This document shows, piece after piece, positions 16,162-24,352 of a DNA stretch of 64,000 bases (positions within the stretch are counted from its first letter, which is position 1; each line of letters starts with the position of its first letter). Source of the stretch: Mesorhizobium sp. Root157 (lineage in GTDB: Bacteria > Pseudomonadota > Alphaproteobacteria > Rhizobiales > Rhizobiaceae). The notes beneath the pieces are model-generated. The model was not told the origin of the DNA. It ran no database searches and was given only the letters and a program-made list of their open reading frames with translations. Both the position numbers and the translations under genes were made by a program. Location of the stretch: assembly GCF_001427385.1 (NCBI RefSeq), contig NZ_LMGJ01000012.1:124433-188432 (forward strand), given 5' to 3'.

Positions 16162-18297
16162 ATGCATCGTCTTGACCGGCTGCTTCGCCCGAAATCCATC
16201 GCCGTCATCGGCGGCGGGGCGTTCGGCACCAATGTCGTCGAGCAATGCCTGAAGATGAATTACGCAGGCGCGATCTGGCCGGTGCATCCAAGCCGGCCGG
16301 ACGTCCGTGGCGTGCCCGCTTTCAAATCGGTTGCCGATCTGCCCGGCGCGCCCGATGCGGCGTTTGTGGCCGTCAATCGCAATCTCACCATCGACATTAT
16401 CGGCCAGCTTTCCAGGCTGGGCGCAGGCGGCGCGATCTGCTTTGCCGCCGGCTTTCGCGAGACCGGCAACGACGATGCCGACGGCGAGCGCTTGCAGCAG
16501 GAACTGGTGGCTGCGGCTGGCGCAATGCCGATCATCGGCCCGAACTGCTATGGCCTCATCAACTACGCCGATGGCGCGCTGTTGTGGCCCGACCAGCACG
16601 GCGGCAAGCGGCTGGAGCAAGGCGAGCGCGGCGTGGCGATCATCACCCAATCGTCAAACATCGCCTGCAACCTCACCATGCAGCAGCGCGGCCTGCCGGT
16701 CGCCTTCCTGATGACGGCCGGCAACCAGGCGCAGACCGGCCTGTCCGAAATGGCGCTGGGGTTGATCGAGGACGAACGCGTCACCGCCCTTGGCCTGCAC
16801 ATCGAGGGCTTCGATTCCGTCGCCGGCTTCGAGCGCCTTGCCGCCCGCGCGCGTGAACTGAAAAAGCCGATCGTCGCCATGAAGGTCGGCCGCTCGGAAC
16901 AAGCGCGCGCCGCCACGATTTCGCACACAGCCTCGCTGGCAGGGTCTGACGCAGGCTCGGATGCCTTCCTCAAGCGGCTGGGTATCGCGCGCGTGCATTC
17001 GATCCCGTCCTTCCTCGAAACGTTGAAGCTGCTGCACACGGTCGGTCCGCTGCCGGGAAGACGGCTGTCGTCGATGAGTTGTTCGGGCGGCGAAGCGTCG
17101 GTGATGGCCGACACCGCCGAGGGGCGCGGGGTCGGTTTCCCGGCGCTTGCCAGCGGCCACAAATCCCGCGTGAAGGAAGCGCTCGGCCCGCTGGTGGCGG
17201 TCGCCAATCCGCTCGACTACAACACCTTCATCTGGAACGACGAGCCGGCCATGACGGCGGCATTCGGCGCGTTCGTGTCCGGCAGTTTCGACCTCAACAT
17301 GCTGGTGCTGGACTTCCCGCGCAACGACCGCTGCTCGGATGCCGACTGGTGGACGGCGGTGAGCGCCTTCGAAGCTGCCTTGAAGGCAAATGATGCGCGC
17401 GGCGCCATTGTCGCTTCCATGCTGGAGAATTTGCCTGAAGCGCATGCGATGGACCTGATGAAGCGGGGCGTCGTGCCGCTTCACGGCATCGTCGAGGCGT
17501 TCGATGCGGCTGAAGCGGCGGCGTTTATCGGTGCGGCGTGGAAGAGACCGACCCCACTGGCGGTAGGGTCGGTGCGAAGTGACGGGATGGAGCCTCTCTC
17601 CACAACACCCCCACCCGCGCCTATGGCGCGACCTCCCCGCAAGGGGGAGGTAGGGGCCAGCGCCACGCTCGATGAGGCCGAAGCCAAGGCGCTGTTGCGC
17701 GAGGCGGGCCTTGCCGTGCCCAAGGGCGAGCGTGTCGCCAATGCGGATGAAGCGGTTGCTGTGGCGCGGGAACTTGGCTTTCCGGTTGCGCTGAAGGCGC
17801 TGGGCGTCGCTCACAAGTCAGAAGCTGGCGCGGTTAAACTCAACTTGCACAGCGAAGGGGCTGTGCGTTCTGCTGCAACGGCGCTCCTGCCGCTCGGCTC
17901 CGGCCTCTATGTCGAACGCATGGTGCAGGGTGGGGTGGCGGAACTGATCGTCGGCTTCACCCGCGATCCGGTGTTCGGCCCGACCATGACGCTGGGCAGC
18001 GGCGGCGTGCTGGTGGAATTGCTGCAAGACAGCGCCATGCTGCTTTTGCCGGCTTCGCCAGGCGAGATCGAGGTGGCGTTGCGGTCGCTGAAGCTGTTTC
18101 CGTTGCTCGACGGCTATCGCGGTCGCCCGAAGGCCGATATCGCGGTCGCCGTCGAGGCGGTTGCGGCCATTGCCGCCTTCGTTTCCGAGCGGGCGGACGG
18201 TATCGAGGAACTCGACATCAATCCGCTCATTGTCTGCAGGCAAGGCGAGGGTGTGTGGATCGCCGACGCGCTGCTGGTTTCAAGGGACGCATCATGA
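16162..18297 (+). CDS. two-domain CoA ligase (ADP-forming acetyl-CoA synthetase type)
   Basis: 711-residue acid-CoA ligase of the NDP-forming family. An N-terminal CoA-binding Rossmann domain (RPKSIAVIGGG) is followed by succinyl-CoA-synthetase-like domains with the phosphorylated His255 in TISHTASLAGS. A C-terminal ATP-grasp domain includes PVALKALGVAHKSEAGAVKL and ELDINPL. Between them, about residues 461-501 form a Pro/Arg-rich linker encoded by a palindromic repeat inserted in frame. The ATG at 16162 is three bases after the preceding stop; a GTG at 16156 overlapping that stop is possible. The context suggests activation of gamma-butyrobetaine, crotonobetaine or carnitine. Confidence 0.82.
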   Translation: MHRLDRLLRPKSIAVIGGGAFGTNVVEQCLKMNYAGAIWPVHPSRPDVRGVPAFKSVADLPGAPDAAFVAVNRNLTIDIIGQLSRLGAGGAICFAAGFRETGNDDADGERLQQELVAAAGAMPIIGPNCYGLINYADGALLWPDQHGGKRLEQGERGVAIITQSSNIACNLTMQQRGLPVAFLMTAGNQAQTGLSEMALGLIEDERVTALGLHIEGFDSVAGFERLAARARELKKPIVAMKVGRSEQARAATISHTASLAGSDAGSDAFLKRLGIARVHSIPSFLETLKLLHTVGPLPGRRLSSMSCSGGEASVMADTAEGRGVGFPALASGHKSRVKEALGPLVAVANPLDYNTFIWNDEPAMTAAFGAFVSGSFDLNMLVLDFPRNDRCSDADWWTAVSAFEAALKANDARGAIVASMLENLPEAHAMDLMKRGVVPLHGIVEAFDAAEAAAFIGAAWKRPTPLAVGSVRSDGMEPLSTTPPPAPMARPPRKGEVGASATLDEAEAKALLREAGLAVPKGERVANADEAVAVARELGFPVALKALGVAHKSEAGAVKLNLHSEGAVRSAATALLPLGSGLYVERMVQGGVAELIVGFTRDPVFGPTMTLGSGGVLVELLQDSAMLLLPASPGEIEVALRSLKLFPLLDGYRGRPKADIAVAVEAVAAIAAFVSERADGIEELDINPLIVCRQGEGVWIADALLVSRDAS
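17547..17651. repeat. palindromic repeat inside the CoA ligase ORF
   Basis: Two perfect hairpins lie in coding sequence: ACCGACCC/GGGTCGGT (17547-17554 with 17566-17573) and ACCTCCCC/GGGGAGGT (17631-17638 with 17644-17651). The second matches the style and the gggggaggta motif of the intergenic element at 13767-13899. The reading frame stays open and the segment encodes the low-complexity linker between the succinyl-CoA-synthetase-like and ATP-grasp parts. Confidence 0.75.
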
Positions 18298-19076
18298 CCG
18301 AAGTTATTTCGACGCGCCGCGAAGGTTCCATCCTGGAAGTCACGCTCGACCGCCCGAAGGCTAACGCCATCGATCTCAATACCTCGCGGTTGATGGGCGA
18401 GACCTTCAAGGCGTTCCGCGACGATCCGGACCTGCGTGTCGCCATCGTGAAAACGGCCGGCGAAAAATTCTTTTCGGCCGGCTGGGACTTGAAAGCGGCG
18501 GCGGGCGGCGACGCGGTCGATGGCGATTATGGCGTCGGCGGCTTCGCCGGGCTGCAGGAACTGCGCGACTTGAACAAGCCGGTCATCGCCTGCATCAACG
18601 GCATGGCGGTCGGCGGCGGCTTTGAACTGGCGCTGTCCTGCGACCTCATCTACGCCTCCGACCATTCGTCGTTTGCGCTGCCGGAGATCAAGGCCGGCAC
18701 GCTGGCCGACGCCGCCACGATCAAGCTGCCGAAACGCATTCCCTATCACGTCGCCATGGACCTGTTGCTCACCGGGCGCTGGATGGATGTTCAGGAAGCG
18801 CATCGCTGGGGGTTGGTCAACGAGGTGCTGCCCAGGGACAAGCTGGAGGAGCGGGTCTGGGAGATCGCGCGGCTGCTGGCTGGCGGCCCGCCGCTGGTGT
18901 TCGCCGCGATCAAGGAAACCGCGCGCATCGCCGAATCGCTGACCTTCCAAGAGGCGATGAACAGGGTCACGCGCCGGCAATTGCCGACGGTCGACATCCT
19001 CTACGGTTCGGAGGACAATCTGGAAGGCTTCAAGGCGTTTGCCGAGAAGCGCGACCCGGTGTGGAAGGGGCGGTAA
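18294..19076 (+). CDS. caiD: carnitinyl-CoA dehydratase / crotonobetainyl-CoA hydratase
   Basis: 260-residue crotonase-fold enzyme that hydrates crotonobetainyl-CoA to L-carnitinyl-CoA. It matches the Escherichia coli CaiD sequence closely from end to end: GSILEVTLDRPKANAID at the N-terminus, AGEKFFSAGWDLKAA for the first oxyanion-hole strand, VGGGFELALSCD for the second, and an identical C-terminus FAEKRDPVWKGR. Length is the same within one residue. The ATG overlaps the CoA ligase stop (ATGA). This gene anchors the assignment of the whole cluster to carnitine or gamma-butyrobetaine. Confidence 0.9.
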   Translation: MTEVISTRREGSILEVTLDRPKANAIDLNTSRLMGETFKAFRDDPDLRVAIVKTAGEKFFSAGWDLKAAAGGDAVDGDYGVGGFAGLQELRDLNKPVIACINGMAVGGGFELALSCDLIYASDHSSFALPEIKAGTLADAATIKLPKRIPYHVAMDLLLTGRWMDVQEAHRWGLVNEVLPRDKLEERVWEIARLLAGGPPLVFAAIKETARIAESLTFQEAMNRVTRRQLPTVDILYGSEDNLEGFKAFAEKRDPVWKGR

Positions 19077-19106
19077 AGGCCCTGGTAGTGATGATGGCGC
19101 ACGCCG

Positions 19107-20048
19107 ATGACCGATTACAAGAAGCTGATCGACGCGGAAACCTGGGCGTTCATCGACCGGACCAACTCGTATTACCCGCCGGATGCCGTCGATCTCACGA
19201 TAGCTGAACAGCGCGTTATCTACGACCGCATGTGCCGCGGGTTCTTTGCCGGATACCCCGACAACGTGACGGCGAAAACCAGCGCGATCTCGACACCGAC
19301 ACACGATATCCCGATCCGTATCTATCGGGCGGGTGAGGCCGGCAATGCTGCGGTGGTCCTCTATTTCCACGGCGGCGGTTTCATCCTGGGCGGTCTGGAA
19401 AGCCACGACGATGTCTGTGCCGAGTTGTGCGGGCGCACCGGCTTCGAGGTGGTGTCGGTCGACTATCGCCTCTCGCCCGAACACGTGCATCCTGCTCACT
19501 TTGACGACGCGATGAGCGCCTTCGAATGGGCGACGAGGGTCTACTCCTGTCCGGTCGTGCTGTGCGGCGACAGCGCGGGAGGCAATCTCGCCGCTGCCGT
19601 CAGCCACGCCACGCGCGGCCACAAGGTCAAGCCAGCCGGGCAGGTGCTGGTCTATCCGGCGCTGGGCGGCGACATGTCGCGCGGCTCCTATGTCCGGCAC
19701 GCCGAAGCGCCGATGCTGACCACCCGCGACGTCCGCTACTACGAACATGTGCGCACGGGCGGTGCCGACCATACCGGCGACATTGCCATGGCCCCGCTGG
19801 CCGATGCCAACTTTGCCTACCTGCCGCCAACGGTGATCTTCACCGCCGGATGCGATCCACTGGCGTCGGATGGCGAGGCCTATCGCGATCATGTAGTGGC
19901 CGGTGGCGGGCTGGCCTTCTGGTTCGACGAGGCGGGGCTCGTCCACGGCTATTTGAGGGCACGGCACACGGTCGGGCGCGCCCGCGCCAGCTTCACCCGC
20001 ATCGTCGGTGCCGTGCGCGCGCTGGGGCAAGGCGCGTGGATCTGGTGA
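19107..20048 (+). CDS. alpha/beta hydrolase, HSL/GDXG family
   Basis: 313-residue hormone-sensitive-lipase-type hydrolase. The oxyanion motif HGGGF, the nucleophile elbow GDSAGG, and a late Asp and His (TAGCDPLASDGE, GLVHGYLR) give a complete catalytic triad set. No signal peptide is seen, so a cytoplasmic enzyme is likely. It follows caiD by 30 bases on the same strand and is the last gene of the carnitine cluster. It could hydrolyse acylcarnitine esters, or supply the betainyl-CoA or carnitinyl-CoA thioesterase activity that the short carnitine dehydrogenase lacks; both are inferences. Confidence 0.82.
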   Translation: MTDYKKLIDAETWAFIDRTNSYYPPDAVDLTIAEQRVIYDRMCRGFFAGYPDNVTAKTSAISTPTHDIPIRIYRAGEAGNAAVVLYFHGGGFILGGLESHDDVCAELCGRTGFEVVSVDYRLSPEHVHPAHFDDAMSAFEWATRVYSCPVVLCGDSAGGNLAAAVSHATRGHKVKPAGQVLVYPALGGDMSRGSYVRHAEAPMLTTRDVRYYEHVRTGGADHTGDIAMAPLADANFAYLPPTVIFTAGCDPLASDGEAYRDHVVAGGGLAFWFDEAGLVHGYLRARHTVGRARASFTRIVGAVRALGQGAWIW

Positions 20049-20051
20049 GGC

Positions 20052-20891
20052 TCAAGTCAGGAAGGGTTTGGCCTTCATCGTGGCAGGGACCTTGACGCCG
20101 AGCCTCTTCAGCACTGTCGGGGCCAATTGCAACTGGTCGAGTAGGGCGTCGGGCCTTGGTCCTTTCGCCGGGCCGAAATAATAGAGCGCAAAGTCCTGCT
20201 GCAATTCGTCATGGCCGCCATGGTGGCCGCGATCGGTCTGGCCGTGGTCGGCGGTGACAATGACCTCATAGCCGGCTTCCAGCCAGCGCGGCAGGAAAGC
20301 GGCGAGTTGCGCATCGATGGTGAACAGCGCCTTGTCCATCTCCGCGCAGTCGTGGCCGAAGCGGTGGCCCATCGAATCCAGCGTGCAGGTGTGGAGGATG
20401 CCGTAGTCTATGCCGAAACGCTGGGTGAGCATTGTCAGCGTGGCGAACAGGTCGGCGTCGCTCGGCGTCATCTGGTTGATGAGGTTGTAGCCGGTCATGG
20501 TGTGGAAGCGGCCATGGTGGATGGGACCGTCGGGCTCGTCATATTCGATGTCGCGGACGAAATCGAAAGGCGCACGGTTGAAAAAGGCCGACCAGAAAGA
20601 ATGCGTCACCGCTCCCGTCTTGCCGCCGGCCTTGCTCACCTCGGAAAAGATATCCGGCCGCTCGACCCGGAAAACGACTTCGTTGGAAAGGATGCCATGC
20701 GCCTGCGGCGCAACGCCGGTATGGATGGAGGCGTAGCAGGAGGCCGAGGTCGAGGGCAGCACCGAGCGCATGCGCCAGACCTGCGCCGCGCCGGACTGTA
20801 CCCAGCCTTCGAGGTTTCCCATGTAGCGGCGCCAGTTGCGCCATGGCAGGCCGTCTAGAACGATGAGCAGCAGCTTCGTTTTCAAGGCCAT
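20052..20891 (-). CDS. alkaline phosphatase-fold phosphodiesterase (NPP type)
   Basis: 279-residue type I phosphodiesterase/nucleotide pyrophosphatase-like protein. The first metal Asp is in LLIVLDGLPWRN, a Ser/Thr nucleophile region reads LPSTSASCYASIHTG, and later metal ligands are in DSMGHRFGHD and TADHGQTDRGHHGG. No secretion signal is visible, so it probably acts in the cytoplasm. It begins three bases after the stop of the ABC ATPase gene and is the last gene of that operon, so it may process a phosphoester brought in by the transporter. It converges on the HSL hydrolase gene. Confidence 0.8.
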   Translation of the reverse strand: MALKTKLLLIVLDGLPWRNWRRYMGNLEGWVQSGAAQVWRMRSVLPSTSASCYASIHTGVAPQAHGILSNEVVFRVERPDIFSEVSKAGGKTGAVTHSFWSAFFNRAPFDFVRDIEYDEPDGPIHHGRFHTMTGYNLINQMTPSDADLFATLTMLTQRFGIDYGILHTCTLDSMGHRFGHDCAEMDKALFTIDAQLAAFLPRWLEAGYEVIVTADHGQTDRGHHGGHDELQQDFALYYFGPAKGPRPDALLDQLQLAPTVLKRLGVKVPATMKAKPFLT

Positions 20892-20894
20892 GAA

Positions 20895-22544
20895 CTAATT
20901 TCCCGCGCTCTCCATGCGCCGGTTCTTGATCGCCTTTTCCAGCCAGCCCATTTCCATTTCGGGCACGGAGGACAGAAGTAGATCGGTGTAGGCGTCAAAG
21001 GGAGGCTTCAGCACTTCGGACTTCGGTCCGTAGCGCACCACCTCGCCGCGATACATCACCGCGATCGAATCGGCGATCGACTTCACCGTGGCGAGATCGT
21101 GGGTGATGAACAGATAGGCGACGTTTTCTTCCGCCTGCAGGTCGAGCAGCAGCTTGAGGATGCCGTTTGCCACCAGCGGGTCGAGGGCGGATGTCACCTC
21201 GTCGCAGATGATGAGCTTGGGCTTGGCCGCCAGCGAACGCGCAATACAGACGCGCTGCTTCTGCCCGCCTGACAACTCGGCCGGATAGCGGTCGTTGAAG
21301 CCCTTGCCCATCTCGATCTTGTCGAGCAGTTCGTTGACGCGCGCATCGCGTTCGCGCCCGCGCATGCCGAAATAGAACTCCAGAGGCCTCCCGATGATTG
21401 TGCCGACGGTCTGGCGCGGGTTCATGGCCACATCGGCCATCTGGTAGATCATTTGCAACTGCCGCAGATCTTCCTTTGGCCGGTCGGCAAGCCGGTTGGC
21501 CAGCGGCCGGCCGTCAAAGGTGATGGAGCCTTGTTCGGGCGGCAGCAGCCCGGTGACGGCGCGCGCCAGTGTCGACTTGCCCGAACCGGATTCGCCGACG
21601 ACCGCCAGCGTCTGGCCGGGGTAGATGTCGACCGAGACGTTTTTCAGAACCTTGACCTTGCCGCCGCCATAGGCCGCCGTGACGTTCTTGACCGACAGGA
21701 ACGATGCCGTACCCGGCTTCTTTTCCTCGTGCTCGATCTCGTGCACCGAAACCAGCGCGTTGGTATAGTCCTGCCGCGGCTCCTTGATAATCTGGCGGGT
21801 GCCGCCCCATTCGACCAGCCGTCCATGGCGAAGCACCATGATTTCGTCGGACACCTGGGCGACGACGGCAAGATCGTGGGTGATGTAAAGCGCCGCCACC
21901 CCCGTCTCGCGGATGGCCACCTTGATCGCCGCCAGCACGTCGATCTGCGTCGTCACGTCGAGCGCAGTGGTCGGCTCGTCGAAGACGATCAGATCGGGCT
22001 CGGAGCACAGCGCCATGGCCGTCATCACGCGCTGCAACTGACCGCCGGAAACCTGATGCGGGAAGCGTTCTCCGATATGTTCGGGATCGGGCAGGCTGAG
22101 CGCCTTGAACAGCTTGATGGCCCGCTTCTCGGCTTCGGCGCGCGTCGCCCTGCCATGCAAAAGGGTTGCCTCGACAACCTGGTCCATGAGACGGTGGGCT
22201 GGGTTGAAGGCGGCGGCCGCCGACTGCGCGACGTAGCATACTTCGTGCCCGCGCAGCTTGCGCAGGCCCTGCTTGCCACCCTTCAATATATCGCGGCCGT
22301 TCAGGAGAACCTCGCCGCCGGTGATGCGAACACCGCCGCGTCCATAGCCCATCGACGACAGGCCGATGGTCGATTTTCCGGCCCCCGATTCGCCGATCAG
22401 GCCAAGCACCTTGCCCTTTTCCAGCGTCAGCGACACATCGTGAACGATGACGATGTTCTTCGGCGGCTCGCCGGGTGGATAGACCGTCGCCTCGATGCGC
22501 AGATTGCGGATGTCGAGCAGGAGGTTGGACTTTTTATCAGCCAT
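20895..22544 (-). CDS. peptide/opine-type ABC transporter, double ATP-binding protein
   Basis: 549-residue protein with two complete ABC ATPase domains in one chain (DppD-DppF type). Walker A motifs are at about 51-59 (GESGAGKST) and 317-325 (GESGSGKST). Signatures are VSGGQLQRV in the first domain and LSGGQKQRV in the second, with Walker B FDEPTTALD and CDEVTSALD. The ATG at 22544 overlaps the end of the upstream permease gene by 8 bases; the frame continues upstream only inside that permease. It powers the two permeases and binding protein encoded just before it. Confidence 0.9.
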   Translation of the reverse strand: MADKKSNLLLDIRNLRIEATVYPPGEPPKNIVIVHDVSLTLEKGKVLGLIGESGAGKSTIGLSSMGYGRGGVRITGGEVLLNGRDILKGGKQGLRKLRGHEVCYVAQSAAAAFNPAHRLMDQVVEATLLHGRATRAEAEKRAIKLFKALSLPDPEHIGERFPHQVSGGQLQRVMTAMALCSEPDLIVFDEPTTALDVTTQIDVLAAIKVAIRETGVAALYITHDLAVVAQVSDEIMVLRHGRLVEWGGTRQIIKEPRQDYTNALVSVHEIEHEEKKPGTASFLSVKNVTAAYGGGKVKVLKNVSVDIYPGQTLAVVGESGSGKSTLARAVTGLLPPEQGSITFDGRPLANRLADRPKEDLRQLQMIYQMADVAMNPRQTVGTIIGRPLEFYFGMRGRERDARVNELLDKIEMGKGFNDRYPAELSGGQKQRVCIARSLAAKPKLIICDEVTSALDPLVANGILKLLLDLQAEENVAYLFITHDLATVKSIADSIAVMYRGEVVRYGPKSEVLKPPFDAYTDLLLSSVPEMEMGWLEKAIKNRRMESAGN

Positions 22545-23367
22545 TTCCACGTCCCCCCTTGAGGTCGGCCGTGCGGTTGAGAACCCAGTCGGCAACCAGG
22601 TTGACTGAGATGGCCAGCATGGCGATCGCGGCAGCCGGGATGAGGGCCGCCCCGATGCCAAAGACGATGCCGTCCTTGTTTTCCTTGACCATGCCGCCCC
22701 AGTCGGCGTCCGGCGGCTGGACGCCCAGCCCGAGGAAGGACAGGGCCGACAGGAACAGGATAGCATAGATGAAGCGCAAGCCGAGTTCCGAGATCAGCGG
22801 GGAGAGCGCATTGGGCAGGATTTCGCGAAAGATGATCCAACGCATGCCTTCGCCGCGCAGCTTGGCTGCCTCGACGAAGTCCATGACCTCGATATCGACG
22901 GCGATGGCGCGCGACAGCCGGTAGACGCGCGTGGAGTCCAGTATGCCCATGACCAGGATCAGCGTGACCAGCGTGGAAGGCAGCACCGACAGCACGACGA
23001 GCGCGAAGATCAGCGTCGGGATCGCCATCAAGAGGTCGACGAAACGCGACATCAGCGTGTCGAACCAGCCACCCAGAACCGCCGCGCAAAAGCCCAGCGT
23101 AGCGCCCAGCGTAAACGACAGGGCCGTGGCCAGAACCGCGATGAAGATCGTGGTGCGCGCACCGTAGATCATGCGCGACAGAAGATCCCGGCCGAGATTG
23201 TCGGTGCCAAGCCAGAATTGATCCGACATGGGCTGCCAGACGTCGCCAACGATTTGTGCATTGCCATAAGGGGCGATCCACGGCGCGAAGACCGCCGCGA
23301 TGACGAACAGGACCGTCAGGACGATCCCTATCAGTGCCGGAATGGGGATGCGTTTGATGTCCAGCAT
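22537..23367 (-). CDS. ABC transporter permease, DppC type
   Basis: 276-residue inner-membrane permease of the dipeptide/oligopeptide/nickel class. An N-terminal anchor helix is followed by the periplasmic segment with LGTDNLGRDLLSRMIYGAR, typical of DppC. The cytoplasmic EAA loop reads EAAKLRGEGMRWIIFREILPN. About six transmembrane helices are visible. It is the fourth gene from the promoter side's binding protein and permease pair, spaced 9 bases after the DppB-type gene. Confidence 0.92.
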   Translation of the reverse strand: MLDIKRIPIPALIGIVLTVLFVIAAVFAPWIAPYGNAQIVGDVWQPMSDQFWLGTDNLGRDLLSRMIYGARTTIFIAVLATALSFTLGATLGFCAAVLGGWFDTLMSRFVDLLMAIPTLIFALVVLSVLPSTLVTLILVMGILDSTRVYRLSRAIAVDIEVMDFVEAAKLRGEGMRWIIFREILPNALSPLISELGLRFIYAILFLSALSFLGLGVQPPDADWGGMVKENKDGIVFGIGAALIPAAAIAMLAISVNLVADWVLNRTADLKGGRGNG

Positions 23368-23376
23368 GGCGCCGCC

Positions 23377-24336
23377 CTACTTCGGATGTCTGAGGCGCGG
23401 ATTTGCGACGATGGACGCGATATCCGCAACGATGTTGAGCGCGATGTAGACGGCGGCGAAGATCAGCCCGACGGCCTGAACGACCGGCACGTCGCGTTTG
23501 GAGACGTGATCGACGAGATACTGGCCCATCCCGGGATAGACGAAGATGACTTCGACCACGACGACGCCGACGATCAGATAGGCAAGGTTGAGCATCACGA
23601 CATTGATGATCGGGGCAACCGCGTTGGGCAAAGCGTGCTTGCGGATAATGGAAAACGCCGACAGGCCCTTGAGTTCGGCCGTCTCGACATAGGCCGACTG
23701 CATGACGTTGAGGATGGCGGCGCGTGTCATGCGCATCATCTGCGCCAGAACGACCAGCGTCAGCGCCGCCGCCGGCAGCGCGATCGCCTGCATTCGCTCG
23801 AGGAACGGCATGCCGTCATAGACGGTGGAGATGCCGGGGAATATCTGCCACTGCACGGCAAAGAAATAGACGAGCAGATAGCCGATGAAGAATTCGGGAA
23901 ACGAGGTCGAGGCGAGCGCCAGGCCCGAAATCAGCTTGTCGACCCAGCCGTTGCGGTAGCGCACGGCCAGAAGCCCGAGAAGGATCGCCAGCGGCACCGA
24001 TATGAGCGCGGCGCAGAAGGCAAGAAACAGCGTGTTCCACAGCCGCCCGCCGATCGAGGTGGCGATATCCTGCCCGCTCGAAAGCGCCGTGCCGAGATCG
24101 CCGGTCATGACGCCGCCCAGCCATCGGAAGTAACGGATATAGGCCGGATCGTTCAGCCCCAGTTCCGCCCTCAGATTGGCGAGCGATTCCGGCGTGGCCG
24201 CCTGGCCCAGGATGGACTGCGCGACATCGCCGGGCAGCACCTGGGTGCCGGCGAAAATCAGGACCGAAACGGCCAGCAGGAGAAGGATGCCCAGCGCAAC
24301 GCGCTGGGCCACCAGTTTCAGGATGGGTGAGGACAT
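23377..24336 (-). CDS. ABC transporter permease, DppB type
   Basis: 319-residue inner-membrane permease with six predicted helices. The N-terminus has QVLPGDVAQSILGQAATPE, the standard DppB periplasmic motif, and the EAA loop reads ETAELKGLSAFSIIRKHALPNA. It starts 16 bases after the binding protein stop and is followed directly by the DppC-type gene. Substrate class cannot be read from permeases of this family. Confidence 0.92.
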   Translation of the reverse strand: MSSPILKLVAQRVALGILLLLAVSVLIFAGTQVLPGDVAQSILGQAATPESLANLRAELGLNDPAYIRYFRWLGGVMTGDLGTALSSGQDIATSIGGRLWNTLFLAFCAALISVPLAILLGLLAVRYRNGWVDKLISGLALASTSFPEFFIGYLLVYFFAVQWQIFPGISTVYDGMPFLERMQAIALPAAALTLVVLAQMMRMTRAAILNVMQSAYVETAELKGLSAFSIIRKHALPNAVAPIINVVMLNLAYLIVGVVVVEVIFVYPGMGQYLVDHVSKRDVPVVQAVGLIFAAVYIALNIVADIASIVANPRLRHPK

Positions 24337-24352
24337 GCGCTCACGGCCGGCC

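Noticed and set aside
18114-20030. 638-residue open frame on the minus strand opposite caiD and the HSL hydrolase
   Set aside because: Antisense to clear enzyme genes with intact active sites; no ribosome binding site or domain signature.
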